Source: G020348185 sp964525045
GTDB taxonomy: Bacteria > Nitrospirota > Nitrospiria > Nitrospirales > UBA8639
DNA length: 64,000 nt
NCBI GenBank assembly: GCA_964525045.1
Contig: CAZGFD010000016.1
Span: forward strand, 15,724-79,723
Reading direction: 5' to 3'
Positions 35,575 through 45,143 of this stretch are shown here, in pieces. The position numbers were made by a program, and so were the translations under genes. Under the pieces are notes generated by a model that was not told the origin of the DNA, did not search any database, and saw only the letters and a list, made by a program, of their open reading frames with translations. How positions within the stretch are numbered: the first letter of the stretch is position 1; every line of letters begins with the position of its first letter.

Positions 35575-36240
35575 ATGGCACGCCTTGATTATTACGCGAT
35601 TTTGGGAATTTCCCCACAAGCCTCTAATGAGGAAATTAAAAAAGTTTATCGCCAACTGGCCCTCAAATACCATCCTGATCGAAATCAGGGGAACCCCGAA
35701 GCAGAAACCAAGATTCGGCAAATTAACGCAGCTTATGAAATTCTTGGGGACCCTGAGACCCGTCGGTCCTATGAACGGTTGCGGTTTGGAGGGTATAAAC
35801 CCGGGACCGAAGGACCGGACCCCGGATCCGAAGACACCATTGACCCTGCGGTGGTATTTCAGGAAATGGAGGCCAAACTCCAAAACGAAGCCCGCAATGA
35901 AATACTGGGCATGTTAATCAAACAACCCGTGATGATCAAAAAGGAGCTGGGAATCATTCGAGAGCGGGTCGTCGAAGCGCTAGGATATGATGCATTTCGG
36001 GAAAAATATGTTATTCAACGAGGAAAGGAAGTCCTCCAACATCTTGTAACTGAAGAGGTTCAAGCAAAAAGAGAACGTCTGCTGGAGGTTGCCCTTCAAA
36101 TGCTCCTTCTACAAAATGTCGCATCGTCGGGGAATGACCAAGAGGTGCAGGCCTTAAGGCGAGAACTGGAAAGAACTTACGATGAGGGATGGTTGCAAGG
36201 GTACACCCAAGCCTGCAATCTATTCTATGAGAGGCGGTGA
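35575..36240 (+). CDS. DnaJ-domain protein with unknown C-terminal region
   Basis: The 221-aa protein has an intact J domain at residues 1-70 (YYAILGISPQASNEEIKKVY, ALKYHPDRNQGNPEAETKIR with HPD, INAAYEILGDPETRRSYERL). Instead of Gly/Phe, zinc-finger or client-binding domains it has a helical C-terminus of about 140 residues (ELGIIRERVVEALGYDAFRE, EEVQAKRERLLEVALQMLLL). It should stimulate DnaK on a specific client. The client is unknown. Confidence 0.85.
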   Translation: MARLDYYAILGISPQASNEEIKKVYRQLALKYHPDRNQGNPEAETKIRQINAAYEILGDPETRRSYERLRFGGYKPGTEGPDPGSEDTIDPAVVFQEMEAKLQNEARNEILGMLIKQPVMIKKELGIIRERVVEALGYDAFREKYVIQRGKEVLQHLVTEEVQAKRERLLEVALQMLLLQNVASSGNDQEVQALRRELERTYDEGWLQGYTQACNLFYERR

Positions 36241-36426
36241 GAATAGGTGAAGAATGCTCTGCGGTTTTTTGGAAACATCCCTCCAGAGCTCACCCTCACG
36301 TTTGAATATATTAATTGCCTTAGAACCGAACTTTAAATTCACTATTCCTTTTTGATACGCCGTAATCCAAAAAGTCACGATTTTGATGTGCAAAGAACGA
36401 AAACATCGATATCAAAGGTAGGAAGG

Positions 36427-37779
36427 ATGGGTTGGAATTGTCGTGGTCGGGTGGAAGGTTGGAATGTACCCGGATCGTGTTCGGGCGTTTTCATGTACAT
36501 TGTGCTGATTGGTCTCTGTTCCTCTATTGCAGCCTGTGGGCTGCCGGAGCGCCTGACCATGATCTCCTACCGGCACGGAGAGGTCACTCCTCTTGAGGGG
36601 TTTGAAGAGGTGCGAGCGGTGGACGGATATCCAAGCGATGCGTTCCAAGCGTCCTTCGATGAAGCGCTTTCTGCCTTTATGAAATCTCCGGTTCCTCCCG
36701 ACGGTCGGCGCGACTGGGATTCGCTTGTCCTCAGTTCAGGAGGCATCAACGGAGCGTTTGGGACAGGAATTCTGACCGGGTGGACCGAACGGGGGGATCG
36801 CCCGGACTATAGGTTCGTGACTGGTGTAAGCGTTGGCGCGCTAATGGCTCCCTTTGCCTTTGCTGGTCCTGAATTTGACGACCGGCTTGTCGATCTGTTT
36901 CGACATGTCGAACCAGAGCACCTGCACCGCAAAAAGGATTTCATTTCATCAGTGCTGTGGGATGAGTCCCTGATGGATAATTCGCCTCTGCGGGCACTCA
37001 TCGACCGAGCCGTAGATGAGGAACTCATGCGCGCGGTGGCCGCAAGGCATGCCGAGGGACGTCGCTGCTATGTCGGGTCGACGAACCTCGATGTTGGACA
37101 TTTCGTCGTCTGGGACCTTGGTGCGATCGCCTCCAGAGGGACCAAGGAGGCACTTCAACTTTTTCGCCAGGTCCTGGCGGCCTCAGCCTCCGTTCCTATT
37201 CTCTACCCTCCCATTCGGTTTAGCAATGGTGATCACGAGGAATTGCATGTGGACGGGGCGGTCATCCGACCTCTATTCATTCCGCACAACGTCTTCGACA
37301 GCTATCTTTCGGCGGAACGCGCAGGTATGAATTGGGAGGATGTTGACGACACGATGTATGTCATCCACAACGGCTCCCTGTACCCACATCCACTGGTGGT
37401 GCAGCGTGACACCATCACGGTGGCTACACGAACCGTCACCATGATGAGTTACACGATGGTGGCGGAGGATGTTTTACACCTGTATCTGCTATCCCGGGCA
37501 TGGGATGCTCAGTTTCGCTTCGTCACCCTCCCTGATGGGAGCGATCTGGACATCAATTCATTCACACCCGAAGACACTGAACGACTCTTCGCGATCGGTC
37601 AACGACATATGAAGCAACGAACGCCGTGGGCTACCGCTCCTCCCGGGTTCATTTTGGCAGAGGATTTCATCCATGCCGAGGGTGTTTCTGAGATGGAACC
37701 TCCGACCCATCTAAACAAGCGCCTAAGGCTCATAGAGAAGGAATTTCGCAACCTGCTTCCGGAAGGGTGGAGAAAATAG
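36427..37779 (+). CDS. Patatin-like phospholipase, probable lipoprotein
   Basis: ATG 36427 gives 450 aa; GGAAGG sits directly before it, so an internal start at 36493 (MYIVLIGLCSS) is also possible. LIGLCSSIAAC is a lipobox-like end. Patatin motifs: LSSGGINGAFGTGILTGW (oxyanion loop), GVSVGAL with nucleophile S135, and VDGAVI with D276, the Ser-Asp dyad of the family. It should release fatty acids from phospholipids or other esters at the envelope. The gene looks more G/C-rich than its neighbours, which could mean transfer. Confidence 0.85.
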   Translation: MGWNCRGRVEGWNVPGSCSGVFMYIVLIGLCSSIAACGLPERLTMISYRHGEVTPLEGFEEVRAVDGYPSDAFQASFDEALSAFMKSPVPPDGRRDWDSLVLSSGGINGAFGTGILTGWTERGDRPDYRFVTGVSVGALMAPFAFAGPEFDDRLVDLFRHVEPEHLHRKKDFISSVLWDESLMDNSPLRALIDRAVDEELMRAVAARHAEGRRCYVGSTNLDVGHFVVWDLGAIASRGTKEALQLFRQVLAASASVPILYPPIRFSNGDHEELHVDGAVIRPLFIPHNVFDSYLSAERAGMNWEDVDDTMYVIHNGSLYPHPLVVQRDTITVATRTVTMMSYTMVAEDVLHLYLLSRAWDAQFRFVTLPDGSDLDINSFTPEDTERLFAIGQRHMKQRTPWATAPPGFILAEDFIHAEGVSEMEPPTHLNKRLRLIEKEFRNLLPEGWRK

Positions 37780-37981
37780 GCTTAGGCGCCAGGACTCAAG
37801 GACCACGTTTCATTAAAAAAGAAGAGGATTTTTCAAGGTCCTACTTACAATGAAGGGAATTCCTCAATCGCAGAGTGGAAACGTGTAAAGCTTGGAGGCC
37901 AAAATTTAGATGATCTCTGACGGATTGGCCTAAGTAAACTTTCACGTCGCTCTGTTTATACTCTACCTGGAGCAAAGTCCA

Positions 37982-38437
37982 ATGTCTTCACCAAAGGTAT
38001 TTAAACTAAAAACCAATCTCTCCCTTCAGCAAGCCAATACCATTATCGCAGCGGCACGAGAGGCAGGCCGTGCAGACAATTTTCAACCACTGGCGGTGGT
38101 CGTTCTCGACATCGGTGGCCACATGATCGCCATGCAACGCGAGGATGGTTGTGGCATTGCCCGGGTAGAAATTGCTATGGCCAAAGCCTGGGGAGCTTTG
38201 GGAGTTGGCATGTCCAGTCGATTAATTCAACAACAACTGGGACAACGCACCGCCTTTTTAGCCGCCATCGCGGCGGCCTCTGATGGCCGTTTTGCCCCGG
38301 TACCGGGCGGGGTACTTGTGGCTGATGACAACGGTGCTATTATCGGTGCAGTAGGTATTAGCGGCGATAATTCCGATAATGACGAGAACTGCGCTATTGC
38401 TGGAATCAAAGCGGCAGGGCTTGTTTTGGCGGAATAA
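37982..38437 (+). CDS. GlcG/HbpS-family (DUF336) protein
   Basis: The 151-aa protein matches the GlcG/HbpS domain: LSLQQANTIIAAAREAG, LAVVVLDIGGHMIAMQREDG, then SRLIQQQLGQRTAFLAAIAA, VPGGVLVADDNGAIIGAVGI and NCAIAGIKAAGL. The fold binds haem in HbpS and is linked to glycolate use in GlcG operons; neither context is visible here. Cytoplasmic. Confidence 0.85.
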   Translation: MSSPKVFKLKTNLSLQQANTIIAAAREAGRADNFQPLAVVVLDIGGHMIAMQREDGCGIARVEIAMAKAWGALGVGMSSRLIQQQLGQRTAFLAAIAAASDGRFAPVPGGVLVADDNGAIIGAVGISGDNSDNDENCAIAGIKAAGLVLAE

Positions 38438-38580
38438 ACACTTGAGATTCACGTTTCTTCGAAACGGCCGATGTGATGATTGGCTTGTCGAAATTCACAT
38501 CCCTCGATTTCTTCGTCATGTTTCCAATTGCCCAAAATGAAAGTTTTAATTTCCTCACCTTGCCACTAAACTCCCAACAC

Positions 38581-38901
38581 TCAGGCACCCACCCAAAATG
38601 AGTACCCAGCATAACTCTTCTCGACCCGTTGTAAGGCGGCTTGAGAAAGGCACACGCCTTCCATTCTGACTTCCTTCACGGCAGGGTGTTGCAAAAGCTT
38701 TTGGCGAACGCCCAAGGCATAGGTCACGCTCTTGAGCATACAACCACGGCAAGCCCCTTCAAAAGCAAGCCGGACTTCTCCTCTTTTAGTCACTTCGAGG
38801 AGTTGAAGCCCCCCACCATGTATCTTTAACAATGGGCGGATTTGGGTTGCGATAAGGGCTTCGATCTCAGCCTCAAGATTCGTGAGATTTCCACTTTCCA
38901 T
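38581..38901 (-). CDS. NifU C-terminal-domain protein
   Basis: ATG 38901 (MESGNLTNLE), overlapping the upstream stop TGA by one base, gives 106 aa; a GTG three bases earlier is in frame. The domain has IRPLLKIHGGGLQLLEVTKR and ACRGCMLKSVTYALGV, with the CxxC of NifU-like Fe-S scaffold or carrier proteins. The C-terminal 30 residues extend beyond the domain (CLSQAALQRVEKSYAGYSFW). It is translationally coupled to the amidohydrolase, suggesting that the enzyme or a partner needs a cluster, though no Cys motif is obvious in it. Confidence 0.8.
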   Translation of the reverse strand: MESGNLTNLEAEIEALIATQIRPLLKIHGGGLQLLEVTKRGEVRLAFEGACRGCMLKSVTYALGVRQKLLQHPAVKEVRMEGVCLSQAALQRVEKSYAGYSFWVGA

Positions 38902-39932
38902 CACGGCCTCTTTGTGGTGAGATTTAACTCAACCTTTTTGGCTTCAATGTCTACTCCAAAAAGACGGGCCTGGTTTTCGCCAAGAATTTTGCGCTTGTCA
39001 CTCTCCGTGATTTGGGGGTAGCCATAGTCTTCCTGGAGTTTCTCGTCGATTTCCATCTCCCAAATCCACTCGAGTAGGGGCCGGGGGTTGCCGAATAGAG
39101 GAGCTTCTGAGCCCCACAGGATCCGATCGGCGCCTACATCGCGGAGGAGGCGGCCCATCCACTCTTTGAATGTTCGAGGAGCCACCATTGGAGTATGACC
39201 TACGCCAGAAAGCACAAGGAAAACGTTAGGATACCGTGAGGCAATCCAAACGGTTTCTTCGAAGTAAGGAACTGATAAATGGTGGATTCCGAACAGAAGA
39301 TCAGGAAAATCCATCGCGGCACCTTCGATATCAAGTGGAGAAAGATCTCGAAGCTTTGCGCGTGTGATGGGATTCCCCTTGTGGAACTGAAACACCCGGA
39401 TCCCTAATTCCCGCCCCTTCTCGTAGAGGGGATAGGCAATTTCGGGATTGTCACATGCCCAGGAACGACCGTCGACATGGGCGTTGTACATTTTGAACGA
39501 ACGCGCCCCCATGTCTTTGACCTGATGCTCCATTTCGTCACATGCCGCCTGGACACTCGGATACATGGGGTCTACTGCTCCACAAAATAAGACTCGGTCG
39601 TGAAAAGCAGAGGCAAATTCGTATTGCGCTCTGACCGGAGCAAAGCCGTCATTGTATACATCAAAGAGGGGTACTGCCTGAGCCATGGCCATGTCGGTTC
39701 CGGAGTTCTCAAAGAGGAGCCGTCCCAGGTCCTCTGTCGTCCATTTCCGTGCAAAACCACTTATCGGATTCCAATTGGAGTAAAAGTCGGTGGGGGCTGT
39801 TTGCCGGAAATTTTCTCCCATGCGTAGATGCCATTGACGGTCGAAATTACTATCTGTCCGTTTGAGGTTGTCGTCAGAAAGATCATACATGTGAACCGCA
39901 TTGTCGAACACGAATACATCATCCTGAATCAT
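38901..39932 (-). CDS. Amidohydrolase-2 (ACMSD-like) family protein
   Basis: The 343-aa protein is a TIM-barrel metal hydrolase or decarboxylase candidate. The usual metal-binding HxH near the N-terminus is reduced to H14 (FVFDNAVHMYD). Later ligand regions are RVFQFHKGNPITRA, GIHHLSVPYFEETV, and RILWGSEAPLFGNP, where the family usually has GSD; here it is Glu. The substrate is unknown. A tRNA-Ser gene lies upstream (right side) on the same strand. Confidence 0.7.
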   Translation of the reverse strand: MIQDDVFVFDNAVHMYDLSDDNLKRTDSNFDRQWHLRMGENFRQTAPTDFYSNWNPISGFARKWTTEDLGRLLFENSGTDMAMAQAVPLFDVYNDGFAPVRAQYEFASAFHDRVLFCGAVDPMYPSVQAACDEMEHQVKDMGARSFKMYNAHVDGRSWACDNPEIAYPLYEKGRELGIRVFQFHKGNPITRAKLRDLSPLDIEGAAMDFPDLLFGIHHLSVPYFEETVWIASRYPNVFLVLSGVGHTPMVAPRTFKEWMGRLLRDVGADRILWGSEAPLFGNPRPLLEWIWEMEIDEKLQEDYGYPQITESDKRKILGENQARLFGVDIEAKKVELNLTTKRP

Positions 39933-40088
39933 TGGGGTACCTGTCAGCCGTCTCTTTTTGTGCTCGTAATTCCAACTCCAGGGGCTGCCGTCAACCTATC
40001 ACGTATTATTCGTTCCAATCCCACCAAACTCTGATTGGGCATCTGGTTATTATAGTGTTTCATTAATTGATTGACGATGGGCAATTGG

Positions 40089-40173
40089 CGGAGGGGGTGG
40101 GATTCGAACCCACGGTCGCTTGCACGACTCCGGTTTTCAAGACCGGCGCCTTCGACCACTCGACCACCCCTCC
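40089..40173 (-). tRNA. tRNA-Ser (UGA anticodon)
   Basis: Read on the minus strand from 40173: acceptor GGAGGGG pairs with CCCCTCC at the 3' end, the anticodon loop CTTGAAA gives TGA between CCGGT/ACCGG stems, and a long variable arm typical of tRNA-Ser follows. The T-loop GTTCGAATC is intact. Discriminator G is followed by an encoded CCA reaching 40086. Confidence 0.95.
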
Positions 40174-40760
40174 ACTGACTGATTTTTCAACGGGTAGAGA
40201 ATTTTTCAGATTGGCGATTTACTTGGGGGGAAGTAATCAATACGGTGTGTTGTCAGAACTCCCCTCTACCTACAGTATTACCATTCAAATTCCCGCATAC
40301 GCGAATATACCCATCTCGCAGATCAATTTCACCCCATAACCCCAATATTTTCCTGTTTCCGTTTCCATTTTGCCATTAAAGTTCCGTTTCGTGTCTAACC
40401 ATAGCGTAGGTTGTAAAGAAAATAAAGATTTTCAATGCACGAAATTTTAAATAACCTTCTGAATGTTCGAAATTTTTTCTACAGAGTAGGAAGCTAGGGG
40501 TTAAACTCCAATGTTCTTTAGATATTTGAAAGGTCAAAATTGTCGGATTGGAAACAGGATGAAACACCCGGATTTTCGCTTTCAGTGAATGAACTTCAAG
40601 TGCTTATCAAAATAAACAATGCATTGCATCTCAATCTTTGGTACAAAGTCATTTTTTACTCAAAAAGGAGATTTATATACGTTACCAATGTTTATGGCCG
40701 ACATATCGCCTCGGATGGGGCTGGACTTTAATAGTGCCGAAAGGTGAATGACATTCAAGG
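40174..40760. other. Intergenic region, no convincing gene
   Basis: This 587-bp stretch between tRNA-Ser and the outer-membrane barrel gene is A/T-rich. A good ribosome-binding site (AAAAAGGAG at 40662-40670) is followed 17 bases later by ATG 40688, but only 19 codons follow, so it is at most a leader peptide. No tRNA, terminator or repeat was recognised. Confidence 0.5.
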
Positions 40761-41981
40761 ATGACAAGGAATACTACAACCTCCCGGGTTGGAACAACGT
40801 TTGTCGGTGTTAGGCAAAGCGACCTCCTTTTCCTTGGTCTAGCGTTTTTTCTTCTTGTGGCATTGGTATGTCCGGCCAAGGCCGGAGAAGGCGTGTTTAC
40901 TAAAAATGATTGGGAGTTTGGGGGATATCTCGACTTAGGCTACACGTTGGACTTTAACTTTCCGGATAACCACCAATGGCGAAGTAAGCCCACAACCCCC
41001 CAAGTAAATGAACTCAGTCTCAATATTGCACACGGTTATTTGAGGAAACCTATCAAAGAGTTTAATCGCTGGGGCTTTGAATTTGGAGTCCAGACAGGAC
41101 AAAATAGTAACGGACTTGTCGGTCAAGCCCTTTTGCAGTCATTTACATCCGATGTTCCCCTCGTGGGAGGAGCGGACGTCCTTCGACATTTGTCCCACCT
41201 CAATGCTTCGTATCTTCTCCCTGTTGAAAGAGGACTCCGGCTCCGGTTCGGACTCTCAAATAGTTACATTGGCTACGAATCCTTCTATGCGAAAGATAAC
41301 TTTAATTATACCCGGACCTACTTAGCCGACTTCTCTCCGTATTTTATGTTCGACGCAGATGCCCAGTATGAGGTCTCTGACAACATCACGACGAGTTTTT
41401 ATCTGCTTAATGGCTTTTACCACCTTTCCAATCCGACCGGGCTGCCAAGTTATGGAGTGAGATTGGATTGGAAACTCACTCCAAAGGTCCTGTTTAGGGA
41501 GAATTTTTTTTGGGGGCCGGTCCAGGACAATATTGATCCGGAGTTTTGGCGCCTTTTCTTCGATCAGTTCGTGGAATGGAAAAAGGACCAACTGACTCTG
41601 GCATTGGCCTATGACATCGGTACCGAAATCGACTCGGCCGCAGAGGGAAATCCCCGAGTGTTCTGGATGGGGGGGGCCTTTTATTCGGATTGGCAGTTTT
41701 TACGATATTGGAGTGTCGCAGCGCGCCCTGAGTTTTACTGGGATCCTCAGGGGACCATTTCAGGTAATAGACAACTGTTATGGGCCATCACCACGACGGC
41801 CAAATATGTCTTACCCGTTGAGCGTAATAAGATCCTTCTCTGGTGGGAGTATCGGTATGGTCGGTCGACTGGATCAGGGGGGGGATTCTTCAAGGGAGGA
41901 GATGTTGCGCCGGGTGTGCCTGGACTCGCCCCGGACCATCATCTTCTTATTTGGGCGGTGAATTGGACATTTGATTCCTGA
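40761..41981 (+). CDS. Outer-membrane beta-barrel (porin-like, BBP2 type) protein
   Basis: The 406-aa protein has a signal region (LLFLGLAFFLLVALVCPAKA) and then alternating amphipathic strands rich in Tyr, Trp, Phe and Gly: WEFGGYLDLGYTLDFNFPD, RGLRLRFGLSNSYIGYESFY, NITTSFYLLNGFYHLSNP, and a closing strand LLIWAVNWTFDS, ending close to an outer-membrane insertion signal. It fits the putative beta-barrel porin-2 family found in Nitrospira-like and acidobacterial genomes. Transport specificity is unknown. Confidence 0.8.
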   Translation: MTRNTTTSRVGTTFVGVRQSDLLFLGLAFFLLVALVCPAKAGEGVFTKNDWEFGGYLDLGYTLDFNFPDNHQWRSKPTTPQVNELSLNIAHGYLRKPIKEFNRWGFEFGVQTGQNSNGLVGQALLQSFTSDVPLVGGADVLRHLSHLNASYLLPVERGLRLRFGLSNSYIGYESFYAKDNFNYTRTYLADFSPYFMFDADAQYEVSDNITTSFYLLNGFYHLSNPTGLPSYGVRLDWKLTPKVLFRENFFWGPVQDNIDPEFWRLFFDQFVEWKKDQLTLALAYDIGTEIDSAAEGNPRVFWMGGAFYSDWQFLRYWSVAARPEFYWDPQGTISGNRQLLWAITTTAKYVLPVERNKILLWWEYRYGRSTGSGGGFFKGGDVAPGVPGLAPDHHLLIWAVNWTFDS

Positions 41982-42043
41982 ATCGTCTCTCGTTGACCTC
42001 ACAGGGTGTATGATGAATTTTTCAGAAACCTTCCGGTCTTCAC

Positions 42044-42586
42044 TTACGTTTTCCTTCTTGGCCGCCTGGGTTCTTGGGTAATGGCGTCCACCTTCATTAA
42101 GAATCCGGTCACATAATAGGGGGGGACAATGACAACGGGCTCATCTCCACGTCCCACAATATTCACCTTGAGTCCTTCATCTGAAGCCTGGTTTAAATCT
42201 TCTCTGGTCAAATGAACCCCTATCACTTCCGTAAAGGTGTCATATGGCCACGCCTGCCGTTTAATAACGACCATGGGAAGTTCTTTCCCATCTCGATCGA
42301 AGGTTTTTTTATAAAAAGCTGGTCCCTTGATGATTTCCCTAGATTTTAAAAAGACCAATTGGTAAAAAGAAATATTTCGACCGGAAAGATTTCCTCGAAG
42401 ATGGTATTCACCCTCATATCTGTTTCCCATTTTTGGTCCTGACACCCACGTGCCAGGCTGATACTCAAGCGCTTCGATTTCCGTGTTGGTTGCCACCTGT
42501 TCTGCAGTCGTATTGGTCGTATGTGCGCAAGAAAGGACCGCTAAAGCGGAAAAAATCAGAGAGAGACCATAAGGTATTCGATTCAT
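42044..42586 (-). CDS. Putative lipoprotein, unknown function
   Basis: ATG 42586 (MNRIPYGLSLIFSALAVLSC) gives a 180-aa lipoprotein with a clear lipobox; the longer frame from 42727 overlaps serS and adds a basic unstructured leader. The mature part has a beta-rich region (GTWVSGPKMGNRYEGEYHLR, FYQLVFLKSREIIKGPAFYK) and no recognised family. Confidence 0.6.
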   Translation of the reverse strand: MNRIPYGLSLIFSALAVLSCAHTTNTTAEQVATNTEIEALEYQPGTWVSGPKMGNRYEGEYHLRGNLSGRNISFYQLVFLKSREIIKGPAFYKKTFDRDGKELPMVVIKRQAWPYDTFTEVIGVHLTREDLNQASDEGLKVNIVGRGDEPVVIVPPYYVTGFLMKVDAITQEPRRPRRKT

Positions 42587-42716
42587 TATCTTCCCTACCA
42601 ATCTGGCGTGTTGTGGTGAAAATACTTGAAGTGAAGGCCTTTGTGGACATATATCCGTTCTATCCGGGTAAGTACGAGAACCTGGCTTTCTGTGCCTTTG
42701 TGTCATACTTTGGCGA

Positions 42717-43988
42717 TCAGGGTTCAATAGTGGCCTGACCTCCCAGGTAAGGACGTAAGACAGTAGGAATCTCTACCGAACCATCCGCCCTTTGGAAATT
42801 TTCCAGTATCGCCACAAGTGTACGTCCAATAGCCAATGCCGATCCATTGAGGGTATGGACGAACTGTGGTTTCCCCTTTTGGGGACGGTACCGGATATTG
42901 GCCCGTCTGGCTTGAAACGCCTCAAAATTACTACATGAGGAAACCTCCCGATAGGTTTCCTGAGAAGGGATCCACACTTCCAGGTCATAGGTTTTAGCGG
43001 AGGCAAACCCCAAATCCCCGGTGCAAAGCGCCATGACGCGATAAGGGAGTTGTAGCTGTTGTAACACGGTCTCCGCTGCTGAAGTCAGCCGCTCCAGTTC
43101 ATCAAAGGAATTGTCAGGAGTGGCAAAGGAAACGAGTTCGACCTTATTGAATTGATGAACGCGAATAAGTCCACGGGTATCTTGTCCATAGGATCCGGCC
43201 TCACGACGAAAGCACGGCGTATGGCTGGTATAGCGAAGGGGGAGTTCGGCCTCCTTCAAAATTTCTTCACGGTGAAGGTTGGTTAATGGAACCTCAGCGG
43301 TTGGAATGAGCAGGTAATCGTCATCTTTGAGATGAAACAGATCTTCCTCAAGATTCGGGATTTGGCCGGTTCCGGTCATACTGGTTCGATTCACCATAAA
43401 GGGCGGCAAGACCTCGGTATAGCCATGGTCTTGAGTATGTAAATCCAACATAAAGTTGGCCAGGGCCCGTTCTAATCGGGCTCCCGGACCCGTTGAGACC
43501 GAAAATCGTGATCCTGTAATTTTTGCGGCACGCTCGAAATCCAAAATTTCGAGTTTTTCGCCCAATTCATCGTGGGATAGCGGCTGAAAAGAGAAAGCTG
43601 GAAGCTCGCCCCATCTTCGTATTTCAACATTTTCCTTCGCGTCCGACCCTTGGGGAACCGAGGGATGGGGAACATTGGGAATTCGAAGGGCCTGCTTTTC
43701 TATTTGTTCTTCGGTGGTCCTCAATTGTGTTTCAATTGTGGTGATTTGATCCCCAAGACTTCGAAGCGAGGTAATGGCCTCATCGGCGGGTTGCTTGTTT
43801 CGTTTGAGTGTCGCCACTTCCTCGGACCCTTTTTTTAACTGGTGGCGAAGGTCTTCCACCTGCCCAATCAGGCCTCGACGTTCCGCGGCCAATTTCTTGA
43901 TGGAATCCCAGGAAATGCCGGAGGCGCGGACCCCCAGTTGGTGTCGGAGGTCATCAATTTCGTCTCTTAAGATCCGGAAATCATACAT
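42717..43988 (-). CDS. serS: Seryl-tRNA synthetase
   Basis: The 423-aa enzyme charges tRNA-Ser. It has the N-terminal coiled-coil arm (residues about 30-105, LRHQLKKGSEEVATLKRNKQ...), class II motif 2 TPCFRREAGSYGQDTRGLIR with HQFNKVELV, and motif 3 NGSALAIGRTLVAILENFQR ending EIPTVLRPYLGG. Full length. A lipoprotein gene follows downstream. Confidence 0.97.
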   Translation of the reverse strand: MYDFRILRDEIDDLRHQLGVRASGISWDSIKKLAAERRGLIGQVEDLRHQLKKGSEEVATLKRNKQPADEAITSLRSLGDQITTIETQLRTTEEQIEKQALRIPNVPHPSVPQGSDAKENVEIRRWGELPAFSFQPLSHDELGEKLEILDFERAAKITGSRFSVSTGPGARLERALANFMLDLHTQDHGYTEVLPPFMVNRTSMTGTGQIPNLEEDLFHLKDDDYLLIPTAEVPLTNLHREEILKEAELPLRYTSHTPCFRREAGSYGQDTRGLIRVHQFNKVELVSFATPDNSFDELERLTSAAETVLQQLQLPYRVMALCTGDLGFASAKTYDLEVWIPSQETYREVSSCSNFEAFQARRANIRYRPQKGKPQFVHTLNGSALAIGRTLVAILENFQRADGSVEIPTVLRPYLGGQATIEP

Positions 43989-44115
43989 TCATTTCAACCT
44001 TGGAGGACTGGTTACCTTGGACAAAATTTATCAGTAGATGACAAGTGAGTCAACGAAATGACTATATCACGAATACCACCTTGTCAGAAGGATAAAATTC
44101 CGTTAGGTTTTTGCG

Positions 44116-44268
44116 ATGCCCTACGTTTTCCCTTATGAAACCCTTTTTATCTGGATCATCGGTCTTCTGATTGTCGGATTGTTGGGCTTTCGTGTGTTCG
44201 TGACCCTCCGACGACGACATCAACACAAAGTAGAGGAATCGTCGATTCAAAAGTCTGGAGATTATTGA
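44116..44268 (+). CDS. Small single-transmembrane protein, uncertain
   Basis: A 50-aa frame begins ATG 44116: MPYVFPYETLFIWIIGLLIV, continuing the hydrophobic helix into GLLGFRVFVTL, then RRRHQHKVEESSIQKSGDY. One transmembrane segment with a positive cytoplasmic side is plausible. The ribosome-binding site is weak (AGG about ten bases upstream). It lies between serS and rph. Confidence 0.4.
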   Translation: MPYVFPYETLFIWIIGLLIVGLLGFRVFVTLRRRHQHKVEESSIQKSGDY

Positions 44269-44387
44269 GGACGCACAGTTTTTCGGTACCTTTGGTGACC
44301 TTTGCTTCCGGCAGCCTGCGATTTGTATTTTGGTCGGCCCCTCTTTATAATCAGTTGCCGGTGTTATAAGTATTGAGTTCTTCTTTT

Positions 44388-45131
44388 ATGACATTGAATC
44401 CCTCTTTTACACGAACCGATGGGCGTCGGGGTGATGAAATCCGCCCTGTAAAAATCACTCGTCCCTTCACCAAATATGCTGAAGGATCCGTGTTAATGGA
44501 GATGGGAGAAACCAAAGTCATCTGTACGGCTTCCGTAGAGGAAAAAGTCCCCCCCTTCTTAAGGGACAAAGGGCAGGGGTGGGTAACCGCGGAATACAGC
44601 ATGTTACCTCGTTCCACGCATGACCGCATGCAACGGGAAGCCAGCCGCGGGAAACAAGGCGGACGGACTTTGGAAATTCAGCGATTGGTCGGTCGGGCTC
44701 TTCGGGCCGTAACGGATATGAGCAAATTAGGCGAACGAACGATATGGATTGACTGTGATGTCATTCAAGCCGATGGCGGGACTCGAACCGCCTCTATCAC
44801 CGGCTCCTTCATCGCTTTAGCGGATGCCGTGCTCCATTTACAGAAGAAATGCCTGATTCAACAGCAACCACTGAAAGACTATCTCGCAGCCATTAGTGTC
44901 GGGAAGGTAAAGGGAGATATTCTCGTTGATTTGACCTACGACGAAGACTCAACGGCTGAGGTCGATATGAATCTGGTCATGACCGGAAATGGCCGCATGG
45001 TTGAAGTGCAGGGGACAGCCGAAGGTGAACCCTTTGAGAAAAAAGATTTAGATGCCTTTATGACCTATGGGTGGAGCGGTATCCAATCGCTTATTAAACT
45101 TCAAAAGGAAATCGTTGGGACATTGTCCTAA
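44388..45131 (+). CDS. rph: Ribonuclease PH
   Basis: ATG 44388 (MTLNPSFTRTDGRRGDEIRP) is preferred over an in-frame TTG at 44373; 247 aa. RNase PH trims tRNA 3' ends by phosphorolysis. Motifs: VLMEMGETKVICTASVEEKV, QGWVTAEYSMLPRSTHDRM, RTLEIQRLVGRALRAVTDM and WIDCDVIQADGGTRTASITG with the phosphate- and metal-binding residues, and a C-terminal VQGTAEGEPF. It is 12 bp upstream of rdgB, a common pairing. Confidence 0.97.
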   Translation: MTLNPSFTRTDGRRGDEIRPVKITRPFTKYAEGSVLMEMGETKVICTASVEEKVPPFLRDKGQGWVTAEYSMLPRSTHDRMQREASRGKQGGRTLEIQRLVGRALRAVTDMSKLGERTIWIDCDVIQADGGTRTASITGSFIALADAVLHLQKKCLIQQQPLKDYLAAISVGKVKGDILVDLTYDEDSTAEVDMNLVMTGNGRMVEVQGTAEGEPFEKKDLDAFMTYGWSGIQSLIKLQKEIVGTLS

Positions 45132-45143
45132 TTCAGCGGTATC

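Noticed and set aside
35395..35883. 162-codon frame opposite the DnaJ-domain gene
   Set aside because: Overlaps the intact J domain on the other strand and shows no family features.
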